Shown: positions 6,755 through 14,350, numbered from the stretch's first letter. The stretch is 15,827 nt of DNA from Pseudomonadota bacterium (GCA_023432885.1 JAEZEU010000029.1:1-15827); one strand, 5' to 3'. Program-made: numbers and translations. Notes: generated from the letters alone by a model not told the origin.

Positions 6755-7525
6755 ATGACCGATCCCAAAATTCCCGTCACCGAAGACGAGCTTCACGCTT
6801 ACGTCGATAACGAGTTGCCGGCGGAACGCTGCAGCGATGTCGAGGCGTGGCTGGCCGCGCATCCGGAGGACGCGGCGCGGGTGCAATCGTGGCGCGCGAT
6901 GGCGGAGAGGCTGCATGCCAGATACGATTCGGTGCTCGATGAGCCGGTGCCGAAGCGGCTCGAACTCGAACAACTGGCGAGCCCACCGCGCCGCTGGGTC
7001 GTTGGCTCGGCAGCGGCCGCGCTGATCGCCTTCGTCGCCGGCGGCGGGGTTGGATGGATCGCGCACGGCGCATCATCTACGCCTTCGGCGTTCCAGACCA
7101 TCATGGGCGAGGCGCTGGATGCGCACCGGCTCTATGTCGTGGAAGTCCGTCATCCCGTTGAAGTGCCCGGCGCCGAGCGCGCCCATCTGCAGCAATGGCT
7201 GACCCGGCGTTGCGGCTGGAAGGTGCATGCGCCAGATCTCGATTCGGTAGGGCTGAAGCTGGTCGGCGGACGGCTGCTGCCCGGCGCGGCGGGCCCCGCC
7301 TCATTCCTGATGTATGAGGGGCCATCAGGGGAGCGCTTCACGGTCTATGCTGCCAAGGCCACGGTGGAGGCGACCCAGATGCGCTACGCCTCTCATGGCC
7401 GGGACAGCGCGTTGTTCTGGGCCGAGCGCGGCGTCGGCTTCGTGGTGTCAGGCTCCAGCGACCGCGACCGCCTGACTCAAATCGCCAAGCTGGTCTATGA
7501 CCAGAGCGAGAAGCTCGGCGGCTGA
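6755..7525 (+). CDS. Membrane-anchored anti-sigma factor
   Basis: The product has 256 residues. A cytoplasmic N-terminal helical domain (1-78) opens with VTEDELHAYVDNELPAERC, the typical start of anti-sigma domains. One membrane span follows (about 81-103, rich in Ala/Val/Gly), then a periplasmic domain of about 150 residues. H14 and C26 are present but the HxxxCxxC zinc motif of ZAS-type anti-sigma factors is absent, so zinc or redox sensing by that motif is unlikely. The periplasmic domain contains Cys193-free Gly/Val-rich strands and a WLTRRCGWKV segment; no known sensor fold is recognised. It should hold the ECF factor at the inner membrane until an envelope signal arrives. Identity rests on position, topology and N-terminal motif. 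Confidence 0.85.
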   Translation: MTDPKIPVTEDELHAYVDNELPAERCSDVEAWLAAHPEDAARVQSWRAMAERLHARYDSVLDEPVPKRLELEQLASPPRRWVVGSAAAALIAFVAGGGVGWIAHGASSTPSAFQTIMGEALDAHRLYVVEVRHPVEVPGAERAHLQQWLTRRCGWKVHAPDLDSVGLKLVGGRLLPGAAGPASFLMYEGPSGERFTVYAAKATVEATQMRYASHGRDSALFWAERGVGFVVSGSSDRDRLTQIAKLVYDQSEKLGG

Positions 7526-7615
7526 GCGTGCGCGCGATCCCGAGATTGTTGCGGACGTTCGGCGAAATTCTTGCCGGATCAAGAAGATTAGGGGCCGAAT
7601 TGCGGCGGGGCGAAT

Positions 7616-7631
7616 TGTCCCAATTTGGACA
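7616..7631. repeat. Inverted repeat TGTCC-N6-GGACA
   Basis: TGTCC (7616-7620) and GGACA (7627-7631) are exact complements around caattt. The spacing also fits TGT-N10-ACA, the NifA upstream activator pattern, but no sigma-54 -24/-12 promoter follows, so that reading is not supported. Confidence 0.4.
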
Positions 7632-7643
7632 TTGAATATCTGG

Positions 7644-7668
7644 AATGAGACCACCGGCGCGTCTCATT
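7644..7668. repeat. Inverted repeat AATGAGAC-N9-GTCTCATT
   Basis: A perfect 8-bp inverted repeat (7644-7651 and 7661-7668) surrounds a 9-base centre. It has no following T-run, so it looks more like a protein-binding site or RNA hairpin than a terminator. It lies 12 bases after the previous repeat. Confidence 0.5.
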
Positions 7669-7873
7669 ATCGCACCGGATGATCACGCGAAAATGAGTGG
7701 CGCTCGATCCGCCGATCGGCGCAAGCGGCCTCGATCGGGGTTTGGTACCGCGCTGGTCCCCCTTTCGAGGCCGCACCCCTTTCGGGGTCACGCCCATCGA
7801 CCCTCGCAAACCTGCCGGTTCACGCGGCCGACGACGGCTTTCCCTCCCGGTCCGGCTTCGCCGAGCCAGAAGG

Positions 7874-8821
7874 TCAGCCAAGATCGCTGCGCGGATTGTA
7901 CGGATGCCCGTCGCGCCACCGTTGCATCAATTGCTCAAGCTCGTTGTCGTTCCCGTCGGGCAGGATAATTTTCGTGGTGACAAAGAGGTCGCCGGCTCCG
8001 CCGCCTCTTGGCAGGCCTTTGCCCTTGAGGCGAAAGGTTCGCCCGCTGGAGGTGTTCTTCGGTATAGACAGCTCCACTGCACCGCCCACAGTCGGCACGC
8101 GGACCTTGCCGCCGAGCACCGCCTCGTACAACGTGATCGGCAAGTCGACGCGCAAGTCACTGCCATCGACCTTGAAAAAGGGATGCGGGGCGATGCTGAC
8201 CGTGATGAGCACGTCACCCGGCCGGTGGCCCGGCGCGGTCTCGCCCTGCCCCTTCAGCCGGATCTGCTGTCCTGCGGTGACGCCGGCGGGAATCCTGACG
8301 TTGAGCTCCTTGCCCGTGGGCAGCCGCACCCGCTTCTCGGCTCCCTTGACGGCGTCCTCGAGCGAGACGGTTAGCGAAGCATTGACGTCGAGATCGAGCC
8401 CGATGCCGCCGGTGTCGAATTCAAACTGGCTGGCGCCGCCGCGCGCACCCCGACCGGCTGCGGCGCCGAACATGCTGTTAAGGATGTCCTCGAAGCTGCC
8501 GCCGCCCCCACCGCCTCCGCTGCGGAAGGTGTAGGTCTCAAAGCCGCCGGGGCCGGCGCGGCCGCGCGGGTCGCCGCCGCCGAAGCCCTGGAAGCGCGGC
8601 TTGCCCTCGGCATCGATCTCGCCGCGGTCGAACTGCTTTCGCTTCTCCTCGTCGCCGAGAATCTCGTTGGCCGTATTGATCTCGGCAAAGCGCTCCGCGG
8701 CTTTCGGATCGCCCTTGTTGCTGTCCGGGTGATGCTTCTTGGCGAGCTTGCGAAAAGCGCTCTTGATGGCCGCAGCGCTGGCGCTCCGCGGCACCCCCAA
8801 GACCTCATAGGGGTCGCGCAT
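7874..8821 (-). CDS. DnaJ-class co-chaperone without zinc finger (type II J-protein, CbpA-like)
   Basis: The product has 315 residues. The J-domain (about 1-66) starts DPYEVLGVPRSASAAAIKSA and carries the HPD motif at H31-D33, which triggers ATP hydrolysis by DnaK. A Gly/Phe-rich linker follows (about 78-135, including a run of seven Gly). The C-terminal substrate-binding domain (about 145-300) shows DVNASLTVSLEDAVKGAEKR and PGDVLITVSIAPHPFF. The CxxCxGxG zinc repeats of true DnaJ are missing, which places it with CbpA/type II proteins. The ribosome site AAAGGAG, 9-11 bases upstream, fixes the start. A perfect inverted repeat lies 75 bases before the start. It is probably an accessory partner of DnaK in the cytosol. 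Confidence 0.92.
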   Translation of the reverse strand: MRDPYEVLGVPRSASAAAIKSAFRKLAKKHHPDSNKGDPKAAERFAEINTANEILGDEEKRKQFDRGEIDAEGKPRFQGFGGGDPRGRAGPGGFETYTFRSGGGGGGGSFEDILNSMFGAAAGRGARGGASQFEFDTGGIGLDLDVNASLTVSLEDAVKGAEKRVRLPTGKELNVRIPAGVTAGQQIRLKGQGETAPGHRPGDVLITVSIAPHPFFKVDGSDLRVDLPITLYEAVLGGKVRVPTVGGAVELSIPKNTSSGRTFRLKGKGLPRGGGAGDLFVTTKIILPDGNDNELEQLMQRWRDGHPYNPRSDLG

Positions 8822-8896
8822 CCGTCAAATCTCCTTTCGGGGAATTGGGTCCGTCGAACCCGGACACATATCCGGTTTGGCTTGATGTGGTGGCCA

Positions 8897-8912
8897 GTTG
8901 CATTTCTGCAAC
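8897..8912. promoter_or_regulatory. Perfect inverted repeat GTTGCA-N4-TGCAAC upstream of the J-protein gene
   Basis: GTTGCA (8897-8902) and TGCAAC (8907-8912) are exact complements around tttc. The repeat lies in the 107-base gap between the lipoprotein stop and the J-protein start, on the promoter side of the latter. It has the size of a dimeric repressor operator. There is no T-run, so a terminator is unlikely. The regulator is unknown. Confidence 0.4.
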
Positions 8913-8928
8913 GGGATGGCGGCCGAAA

Positions 8929-9357
8929 TCAGCCCCGTCGCCATGGCTTTAGCGTATGTATTTCCCACCGCCCACGGCCAGCCTGGCAGGCTGCCCCCTG
9001 CAGCCAGCTTTCCGTGCGGCCGTTAACGTAGCTTGCCAGAAAATCCCGGCAAGTGCGCCCGTCGCCGTCGGCATAGGCCTGGGCAAGCGGCGTCACCGAC
9101 CCGCGGGCCCCGGTTTGAGGATTGGCCCAAGGCTGGCTCGTGTCCTTGTCGCCCTTGGTCAGCACATCGGAGGCGGCGGTACGGGCGAAAGCCAGGTCGC
9201 TTTCCGTTGGCGCCGGCTCCTCCGCCGCCGCGACCGAGCCGGTTACCTCGCGCGCCTCCGATTTGGAGAAGAAGCCGCCGTCGAAGCGGGAGAGACTGCA
9301 ACCGCCGGAGCTGGCGCCAATTAGAAACAATGTAACCATCGTGCCGAAGGGCCGCAT
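8929..9357 (-). CDS. Small surface lipoprotein, RT0821/Lpp0805-like
   Basis: With the start at 9357 the product has 142 residues. It opens MRPFGTMVTLFLIGASSGGC, a short basic end, a hydrophobic core and Cys20, which looks like a lipoprotein signal. The lipobox (SGGC) is imperfect because position -3 is Ser. A poorly ordered Ala/Glu-rich segment follows, then a C-terminal domain with TPLAQAYADGDGRTCRDFLA and WLQGAACQAGRGRWEI, with two Cys that could pair. This resembles the RT0821/Lpp0805 surface-protein family (17 kDa antigen-like), probably in the outer membrane; function unknown. The frame is open to 9432, but that extension would cover the promoter region shared with pdxH. No good ribosome site is visible for either start. 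Confidence 0.68.
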   Translation of the reverse strand: MRPFGTMVTLFLIGASSGGCSLSRFDGGFFSKSEAREVTGSVAAAEEPAPTESDLAFARTAASDVLTKGDKDTSQPWANPQTGARGSVTPLAQAYADGDGRTCRDFLASYVNGRTESWLQGAACQAGRGRWEIHTLKPWRRG

Positions 9358-9384
9358 CGCCAATAGGCCAATGCGCGCCCATGC

Positions 9385-9394
9385 CCTATATAGG
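9385..9394. promoter_or_regulatory. CCTATATAGG palindrome in the lipoprotein/pdxH divergent promoter region
   Basis: A perfect 10-base AT-centred palindrome stands out in GC-rich sequence between two divergent genes. Its TATATA core could act as a -10 element in either direction. No convincing -35 is seen, so it is a candidate only. Confidence 0.3.
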
Positions 9395-9447
9395 CTGGGC
9401 TGCAGCGCACTCAGGGACGCTGGCCTACGCAACTCGGTACTCCGGAC

Positions 9448-10089
9448 ATGACAGACACTACCTCCATCAAAACCCCAACACCGTTAACATCCGGTGATTT
9501 TACGGCCGCTGAGGAACCCTTCGCGCTGTTTGGGGCCTGGTTCGCGGAAGCCGTGAAGTCCGAGCCGAACGATCCCAATGCAATGGCGCTCGCCACCGTC
9601 GACGCCGACGGCCTGCCGGACCTGCGAATGGTCTTGATGAAGGGGTTCGATACCGACGGTTTCGTATTCTATAGCCATACCGCGAGCGCCAAGGGCCGCG
9701 AACTCGCCGCAAACCCAAAGGCCGGTTTACTGTTCCACTGGAAGTCGCTGCGCCGCCAGGTACGCATCCGCGGACCGGTGACGGCTGTGACTGAGGCCGA
9801 GGCCGACGCCTATTTTGCGACCCGGCCGAAGCAGGCCCAACTCGGCGCCTGGGCCAGCAAGCAGTCACAGCCGCTGGAAAGCCGCTTCGCCTTCGAGCAG
9901 GCCATTGCGCTGGTCGCCGCCAAGCATGTGATCGGTGAGGTGCCGCGGCCACCGGGCTGGAGCGGCTGGCGCATTGCACCGCTGCGCTTCGAGTTCTGGC
10001 ACGACCGCCCCTTCCGCCTGCACGATCGCATCGAATTCCGCCGCGACGCGCCGGGCCAGCCCTGGACCAAGGTGCGGCTTTATCCATAA
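9448..10089 (+). CDS. pdxH: Pyridoxamine 5'-phosphate oxidase
   Basis: This 213-residue FMN enzyme oxidises pyridoxine or pyridoxamine 5'-phosphate to pyridoxal 5'-phosphate, the last step of vitamin B6 synthesis and salvage, in the cytosol. Family segments appear in order: LRMVLMKGFDTDGFVFYS (59-76, FMN and substrate contacts), LFHWKSLRRQVRIRG (95-109), QLGAWASKQSQPL (131-143), EFWHDRPFRLHDRIEF (182-197) and the C-terminal RLYP. Length matches the family. The start follows a GC-rich leader with a weak ribosome site. It diverges from the lipoprotein gene; downstream is a palindromic repeat rather than a terminator. Confidence 0.95.
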   Translation: MTDTTSIKTPTPLTSGDFTAAEEPFALFGAWFAEAVKSEPNDPNAMALATVDADGLPDLRMVLMKGFDTDGFVFYSHTASAKGRELAANPKAGLLFHWKSLRRQVRIRGPVTAVTEAEADAYFATRPKQAQLGAWASKQSQPLESRFAFEQAIALVAAKHVIGEVPRPPGWSGWRIAPLRFEFWHDRPFRLHDRIEFRRDAPGQPWTKVRLYP

Positions 10090-10096
10090 CTCACAT

Positions 10097-10186
10097 CGTC
10101 ATGGCCTGGCCTGTCCGGCCATCCGCGTCTTGCTTTGTTGCGATACCAGGAAAGACGCGGATGCCGGCACAAGGCCGGGCATGACG
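10097..10186. repeat. Long palindromic intergenic repeat, family B
   Basis: Two 35-base arms (10097-10131 and 10152-10186) pair around a 20-base centre. The outer CGTCATG/CATGACG ends and an inner 11-base ATCCGCGTCTT/AAGACGCGGAT stem are exact; the middle has scattered mismatches. The form (gtcatgg...ccatccgcgtctt, and mirror) resembles a dispersed repeat I know from Bradyrhizobium genomes, from memory. It begins 7 bases after the pdxH stop and ends 19 bases before the SDR start. Confidence 0.8.
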
Positions 10187-10205
10187 GAGAACGCGAGAAC
10201 CACTG

Positions 10206-10955
10206 ATGGTAACTTCCAACCTGCCGCGACGCACGCTGCTTCTGACCGGGGCCAGCCGTGGCATCGGCCATGCAACCGTGATCCGATTTTCCAGCGCCGG
10301 CTGGCGCGTGATCACCTGCTCGCGCCATCCATTCCCCGAAGACTGTCCGTGGGACGCGGGTCCCGAGGACCACATCCAGGTCGATCTTGCCGATCATGAC
10401 GACACCACGCGGGCAATCGGCGAAATCCGCCGCCGTCTCGAGGGTGGCACGCTGCATGCGCTGGTCAACAATGCCGCCATCTCGCCGAAGGGACCGGGCA
10501 GCGCGCGCCTGGGCAGCGTCAATACCGACCTCGAAACCTGGACGCATGTGTTCGCGGTGAACTTCTTTGCGCCGATCATGATAGCCCGCGGGCTGATCGA
10601 AGAATTGAAGGCCGCCAAGGGATCAGTGGTGAACGTTACCTCGATCGCGGGCTCGCGCGTGCACCCGTTCGCAGGCGCCGCCTATGCGACATCAAAGGCA
10701 GCGCTCGCGGCGCTGACGCGCGAGATGGCTTTCGATTTCGGTCGCGTTGGCGTGCGTGTCAACGCGATTGCGCCGGGCGAGATCGATACCTCGATCCTGT
10801 CGCCGGGCACGGAGAAGATCGTCGACCAGCAAATCCCGATGCATCGCCTCGGCACGCCGGACGAAGTCGCCAAGATCATCTATGTGCTGTGCACGGAGAC
10901 CAGCTCATACGTGAACGGCGCCGAAATCCACATCAACGGCGGGCAGCACGTCTGA
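10206..10955 (+). CDS. Short-chain dehydrogenase/reductase (SDR)
   Basis: This 249-residue NAD(P)-dependent oxidoreductase has a classical SDR fold. The cofactor motif is TGASRGIG (14-21), followed by D60 and NNAA (88-91). The active site has N119, S146 in NVTSIAGS, Y160 and K164 (YATSK). The C-terminus GAEIHINGGQHV is typical. Arg after the Ser in the glycine motif slightly favours NADPH. The substrate cannot be told; FabG-like and glucose-dehydrogenase-like members share these features. The gene begins just beyond repeat B, with only a weak GAGAACGCGAG sequence ahead of its ATG. It may be read from the pdxH promoter through the repeat. A methyltransferase follows. Confidence 0.9.
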   Translation: MVTSNLPRRTLLLTGASRGIGHATVIRFSSAGWRVITCSRHPFPEDCPWDAGPEDHIQVDLADHDDTTRAIGEIRRRLEGGTLHALVNNAAISPKGPGSARLGSVNTDLETWTHVFAVNFFAPIMIARGLIEELKAAKGSVVNVTSIAGSRVHPFAGAAYATSKAALAALTREMAFDFGRVGVRVNAIAPGEIDTSILSPGTEKIVDQQIPMHRLGTPDEVAKIIYVLCTETSSYVNGAEIHINGGQHV

Positions 10956-11042
10956 ACCCAAGCTGCCTGATCACGTGACGTGCGCGGGTATTTGATCCCC
11001 CGGCAGCTAGAAGCCGCCGAAGGTGCCGAGTACCCTCGGCCA

Positions 11043-11819
11043 ATGGGGCGCTTCGCCACCACAGCCGAACTCTACGAACTCTACCGGCCGCCATATCCGG
11101 CTGAGTTCTTTCGGACCGTTGCACGACAATTGGCACTGTCCGGGCAGCAAGCGTTGATCGATCTCGGCACCGGACCAGGTTTGCTTGCGCGCGGCTTTGC
11201 GCCCTATGCCGGCCGCGTCGTGGCTGTCGACCCGGAGCCCAGGATGCTGGCTGCCGCCCGCGCCGCGGCAGCGCGGGCGGGCGCCGACGTGACCTTCCTC
11301 GAAGGCAGGGCCGAGGACCTGCCTGAAGATGTCGGTCGCTTCGATGTCGTGACGATCGGCCGTGCCCTGCACTGGATGGACCGCAACGCACTCGGTCCGT
11401 TGTTCGCGCGGCTGGTCGCGCCCGGCGGCGCGGTGGTTGTCTGCGCCTCCTCCTCCGTCCGCGATAACCACAACCCGTGGCTCGACGATTACGACGTCGC
11501 GCGGCGCAGCTGGTCGCACGAACGCCTGTTGTCCGACGCGGGCAAAGGCCGAGAAACGCACCGGAATCTGGCGGGCATCCTCGCTCCCGCCGGCTTTGGC
11601 GTGGTCGAGACCGTCAAAGTCGAGACCACGAATCAAACCAGCGCAAGGGACCTCGCCCGCCGCGTGCTGACCTTCTCCTCATCCTCGCCGGCGGCGGTCG
11701 GAGACAGGGCCGAGGCTATGCTGGCCGACATCGAAGCACGGCTGTCGCCGTTCAGCCGGGACGGCGTTCTCACCGAGACGGTTGTGTCTGTGGCCGATGT
11801 CGCCCGGCGCCTGTCTTGA
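11043..11819 (+). CDS. Class I SAM-dependent methyltransferase
   Basis: The product has 258 residues. Motif I is DLGTGPG (40-46) and the acidic SAM-ribose residue is D63 in VVAVDPEP. FLEGRAEDLP (85-94) and FDVVTIGRALHWMD (100-113) are the later strands of a type-11 methyltransferase. The C-terminal third is poorly conserved and should decide the substrate, which is unknown. The frame is open to a GTG at 10980; ATG 11043 is preferred because the MGRFATTAELYELYRPPYP opening is typical of this family. It lies 87 bases after the SDR gene on the same strand, so co-transcription is possible. Confidence 0.87.
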   Translation: MGRFATTAELYELYRPPYPAEFFRTVARQLALSGQQALIDLGTGPGLLARGFAPYAGRVVAVDPEPRMLAAARAAAARAGADVTFLEGRAEDLPEDVGRFDVVTIGRALHWMDRNALGPLFARLVAPGGAVVVCASSSVRDNHNPWLDDYDVARRSWSHERLLSDAGKGRETHRNLAGILAPAGFGVVETVKVETTNQTSARDLARRVLTFSSSSPAAVGDRAEAMLADIEARLSPFSRDGVLTETVVSVADVARRLS

Positions 11820-11939
11820 ATTCCGCGCGGCAAGGCCGGCTGCGAGTGGAAGTCGGGACGGAACTATCGGCCAAGAAGCCGGAATGATCTCCGCTCATTG
11901 TTCAATCGCAGCCAGCGCGTTGCGCCAGCGCACGAATTG

Positions 11940-12161
11940 TCAAACCAGTTCGCGCAGGATCTGCGCAGCCTGCCAGCGCAGCTGGGCCGCCTCGACGTTC
12001 AACGTGCTGGAGCACTCTTCCTCGCGCTCGCCCTCAGCCAGCACCGCCCCGCAGTGCCGGCAGGTGCGCACCGAGATCGCGGGCGCCCGTGCGCCGATGC
12101 GCTGGCGGTAGCTCGCGAGGTCGATGACCGTGCGCGATTGATTTGTAACTTTGTCAACCAT
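11940..12161 (-). CDS. Small hypothetical protein with CxxC-x12-C motif
   Basis: The product has 73 residues and the family is not recognised. The N-terminal part carries TVIDLASYRQRIGARAP; the middle has C34-RH-C37-G and C50, a possible half zinc-ribbon with one ligand missing (H36 or a second subunit could complete it). The C-terminal 20 residues (VEAAQLRWQAAQILRELV) look like an amphipathic helix. The start has a ribosome site (GCGAGGG, about 5 bases away), and the protein-like composition argues that it is real. The 190 bases upstream to corA should hold its promoter. Confidence 0.62.
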   Translation of the reverse strand: MVDKVTNQSRTVIDLASYRQRIGARAPAISVRTCRHCGAVLAEGEREEECSSTLNVEAAQLRWQAAQILRELV

Positions 12162-12351
12162 TGTGCCCTCGCGGTGTGAGCCGCGTTATCGCAGACAACT
12201 ATCGCCCAAAAAGTTCAGCGCACAGTTCAAATTTTACCGGTGCGATTGCTGCGGATGGAACCGCCTGGAATCTCCCGCCTATTAGTTGCCGCCGCCTTCG
12301 CAGGAACCATGCCGAATCCGGATGGCCGTTCACCCTTCGGAAACGCAAGCC

Positions 12352-13329
12352 TCACAGCCATTTCTTCCAGCGGAAGAGAAAGTACGGCACGATCGCCGCT
12401 GCGAGCATCATCAGCAGCGCCATCGGGTAGCCGTGCGCCCATTGCAGCTCCGGCATCGCCCTGAAGTTCATGCCGTAGATCGAGGCAATCAGGGTCGGCG
12501 GCATCAGTACGACCGCCATGACCGAGAACAGCTTGATGATGTTATTCTGTTCGAGATTGACCACGCCCAGCATCGCGTCGAGCACGAAGGTGATCTTGCT
12601 GGAGAGATAGGAAGCGTGGTCCGTCAGGGAGGCCACGTCGCGCTGCATGGTTTTGAGCTGCTCGCGCATGTCCTTCGACCACTTCACGCCTTCCATCACC
12701 GCAGACATGAAGGTGACGAGACGGCCGATGGAGACGAGGCTTTCGCGGACCTTCGAGGTCAGGTCGCCCTTGCGCCCGATCTCGATCAGGATCTGCGAAT
12801 ATTGTTTGGCGTGCCCGTGGCGCTCGGCTTCCGGCTCGAAGATCTCATGGCTCACCTGATCGATATCGGCGCCACAGCGCTCCAGAATGTCGGCGCAGCG
12901 GTCGATCACGGCATCGAGCAGCTCCATCAGCACCATCTCGCCGGTGATCGACGGCGAGCAGGAGCGCGCCAGCTTGTTCTCCACCAGCGCGAACGGCCTC
13001 GGCGTCTCGTAGCGCACGGTGACAAGGCGATGGCCGGCGAGAATGAAGGTGACGGCCGTCGTGCGGGGCATGTCGGAGTCGGAGTTGCACATCAGCGTGG
13101 CCGTCATGTAGCGCACGCCATTCTCGATGTAGAGCCGGCTGGAAATCTCGATTTCCTGCATGTCCTCCCGGGTCGGCACGGCGATCCCCGCGAGGCGCTC
13201 CACCGCCTTGTCCTCCTCCGGCGTCGGCTTGACGAGATCGATCCAGACCGCGCTTTCCGGGAGCGCGCCGATGTCGACGGCAACAGCTTTCTTCAGCGAA
13301 AAGTCGGAGGGTACGAAAACCGAGAACAT
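12352..13329 (-). CDS. corA: CorA-family magnesium/divalent-cation transporter
   Basis: The product is 325 residues. A cytoplasmic alpha/beta domain and a long stalk helix (about 135-265) lead to two C-terminal membrane spans (about 266-285 and 301-320). The first span ends in the signature YGMNF (GMN at 286-288), followed by MPEL (292-295), the loop that selects hydrated Mg2+. The C-terminus is the short basic RWKKWL. CorA works as a pentamer in the inner membrane. The start at 13329 is set by GGAG six bases upstream; the frame is open to 13359 but has no ribosome site there. No Mg-sensing leader is recognised. Ni2+ or Co2+ may also be carried by family members. Confidence 0.94.
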   Translation of the reverse strand: MFSVFVPSDFSLKKAVAVDIGALPESAVWIDLVKPTPEEDKAVERLAGIAVPTREDMQEIEISSRLYIENGVRYMTATLMCNSDSDMPRTTAVTFILAGHRLVTVRYETPRPFALVENKLARSCSPSITGEMVLMELLDAVIDRCADILERCGADIDQVSHEIFEPEAERHGHAKQYSQILIEIGRKGDLTSKVRESLVSIGRLVTFMSAVMEGVKWSKDMREQLKTMQRDVASLTDHASYLSSKITFVLDAMLGVVNLEQNNIIKLFSVMAVVLMPPTLIASIYGMNFRAMPELQWAHGYPMALLMMLAAAIVPYFLFRWKKWL

Positions 13330-13663
13330 CCACAACTCCGGAAAGTTACCAAAGAGCACACCGGCTTAGCCCGATTCTGGCAAGCGCTTCATGACGCGAA
13401 CTAACTGGCGCGCAACATTTGTGGCGCCGAAGTGGCGCTAGCAGGGCGTGAACACGGCTGATGTGACCGAATCGCCCAAAACTGGGCCGGATTGACGCAG
13501 TCTTTGCGGCAGAAAGGACACAGCCTGCCGCCAACCACGCGGGATAAGTAGCTAAGTTCTAGGAACCATGGAGGGTTTCGAGGATAATGAACTCCAATAA
13601 GTTCTGGCGTTTGCGACGCATCGCTTAGACGCGCATGCAGATGATTTTCGATTGGAACTGGAT
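13330..13663. other. Divergent promoter gap between corA and the first L,D-transpeptidase
   Basis: No credible gene lies in these 334 bases. The gap must serve both divergent genes. GTTC-tag-GAAC (13557-13566) is a small palindrome, and GATAAT (13583-13588) could be a -10 for the rightward gene, but its -35 position is TAGGAA, a poor match. An 8-base direct repeat TAAGTTCT occurs at 13553 and 13598. None of these is strong. Confidence 0.4.
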
Positions 13664-14350
13664 ATGTCGTCGTTGAAGGCAAAATTGGGAATTCTGGCTG
13701 CGGGGCTGATGCTGTCGGGCTGCATGCAGGCCACAACCTATCAGCCTGCCCCCGAAGCAACGCTCAAGCCGGCCGACAAGGCGCAGCTCGCCAAGGCCCG
13801 TTACGAGAAAGTCGCGGTCGCCGAGCCGTTTCGCCGCGCCATCGTCAATTATCACCGCAAGGAAATGCCCGGTACCATCGTGGTCGATTCCGACAACCAC
13901 TACCTTTATTTGGTCCAGGAAGGCGGCAAGGCGATCCGCTATGGGGTGACCGTCGGTGAGGAGGCGCTCGCTTTCTCCGGCATAGCCAGGGTCGGAAACA
14001 TGGCCGAATGGCCCAAATGGACGCCGACCGCGGACATCCACAAACGCATCGAAGGCTTGCCGGCGTCGGTGCCCGGCGGCGTCGACAATCCGCTCGGCGC
14101 TCGCGCGCTCTATCTCTACCAGGGCAACCGCGACACCCTGTTCCGCATCCACGGGACCAACCAGCCAGAATATATCGGGGCCTCGATTTCCTCAGGCTGC
14201 ATCCGCATGACCAACGAGGACGTCATCGACCTCTACAGCCGCGTGAAGCTCGGCACCCTAGTCGTGGTGCTCGAACCCAAGCACGGCGATTCGCCGCAAA
14301 GTTCGAAGATGGCGCTTCAGGGCGGCGGCAGCGGCCCCATGATGCAGTAA
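13664..14350 (+). CDS. L,D-transpeptidase (YkuD family), lipoprotein, copy 1
   Basis: The product has 228 residues. The signal MSSLKAKLGILAAGLMLSGC has a good lipobox (LSGC, Cys20), so it is likely lipid-anchored in the periplasm. The YkuD catalytic domain spans about 70-205: substrate-side H163 (FRIHGTN) and the active-site SISSGCIRM with S177, nucleophile C179 and R181. Such enzymes make 3-3 peptidoglycan cross-links or attach proteins to peptidoglycan; which one applies here cannot be told. The tail is MALQGGGSGPMMQ, shared with copy 2. A TTG at 13652 is also in frame, but ATG 13664 gives a normal signal. It is followed by a strong terminator, so it is transcribed separately from copy 2. 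Confidence 0.93.
   Translation: MSSLKAKLGILAAGLMLSGCMQATTYQPAPEATLKPADKAQLAKARYEKVAVAEPFRRAIVNYHRKEMPGTIVVDSDNHYLYLVQEGGKAIRYGVTVGEEALAFSGIARVGNMAEWPKWTPTADIHKRIEGLPASVPGGVDNPLGARALYLYQGNRDTLFRIHGTNQPEYIGASISSGCIRMTNEDVIDLYSRVKLGTLVVVLEPKHGDSPQSSKMALQGGGSGPMMQ

Larger units (their letters stand above)
7526..7873. other. Convergent gap between anti-sigma gene and J-protein gene
   Basis: No credible gene is seen in these 348 bases. The open frames have Arg/Pro-rich translations, including a leftward one at 7588-7881 that overlaps the J-protein end. The left half holds two operator-like inverted repeats, described separately. The right half has a small ACCCC/GGGGT hairpin (7775-7788) without a T-run. 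No clear rho-independent terminator is present for either flanking gene, which is unusual for a gap of this size between two 3' ends. Confidence 0.5.

Noticed and set aside
7616..7631. NifA activator site (TGT-N10-ACA)
   Set aside because: The pattern fits by spacing but no sigma-54 promoter (TGGCAC-N5-TTGC) follows and no nitrogen-fixation gene is present; the pattern is short enough to occur by chance.
7588..7881. Leftward 97-codon frame beside the J-protein gene
   Set aside because: No ribosome site, Arg/Pro-rich translation, and no match to a family I know.
12303..12330. EcfG-type promoter GGAAC...CGTT between corA and the small protein gene
   Set aside because: The spacer is 19 bases instead of 16/17, and it points rightward where no gene starts.
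12286..13404. A 372-codon open frame on the plus strand
   Set aside because: It is the complement of corA, whose GMN motif and membrane spans are unmistakable.
13553..13605. Direct repeats TAAGTTCT as regulatory sites
   Set aside because: Two 8-base copies 45 bases apart can arise by chance and match no known operator.
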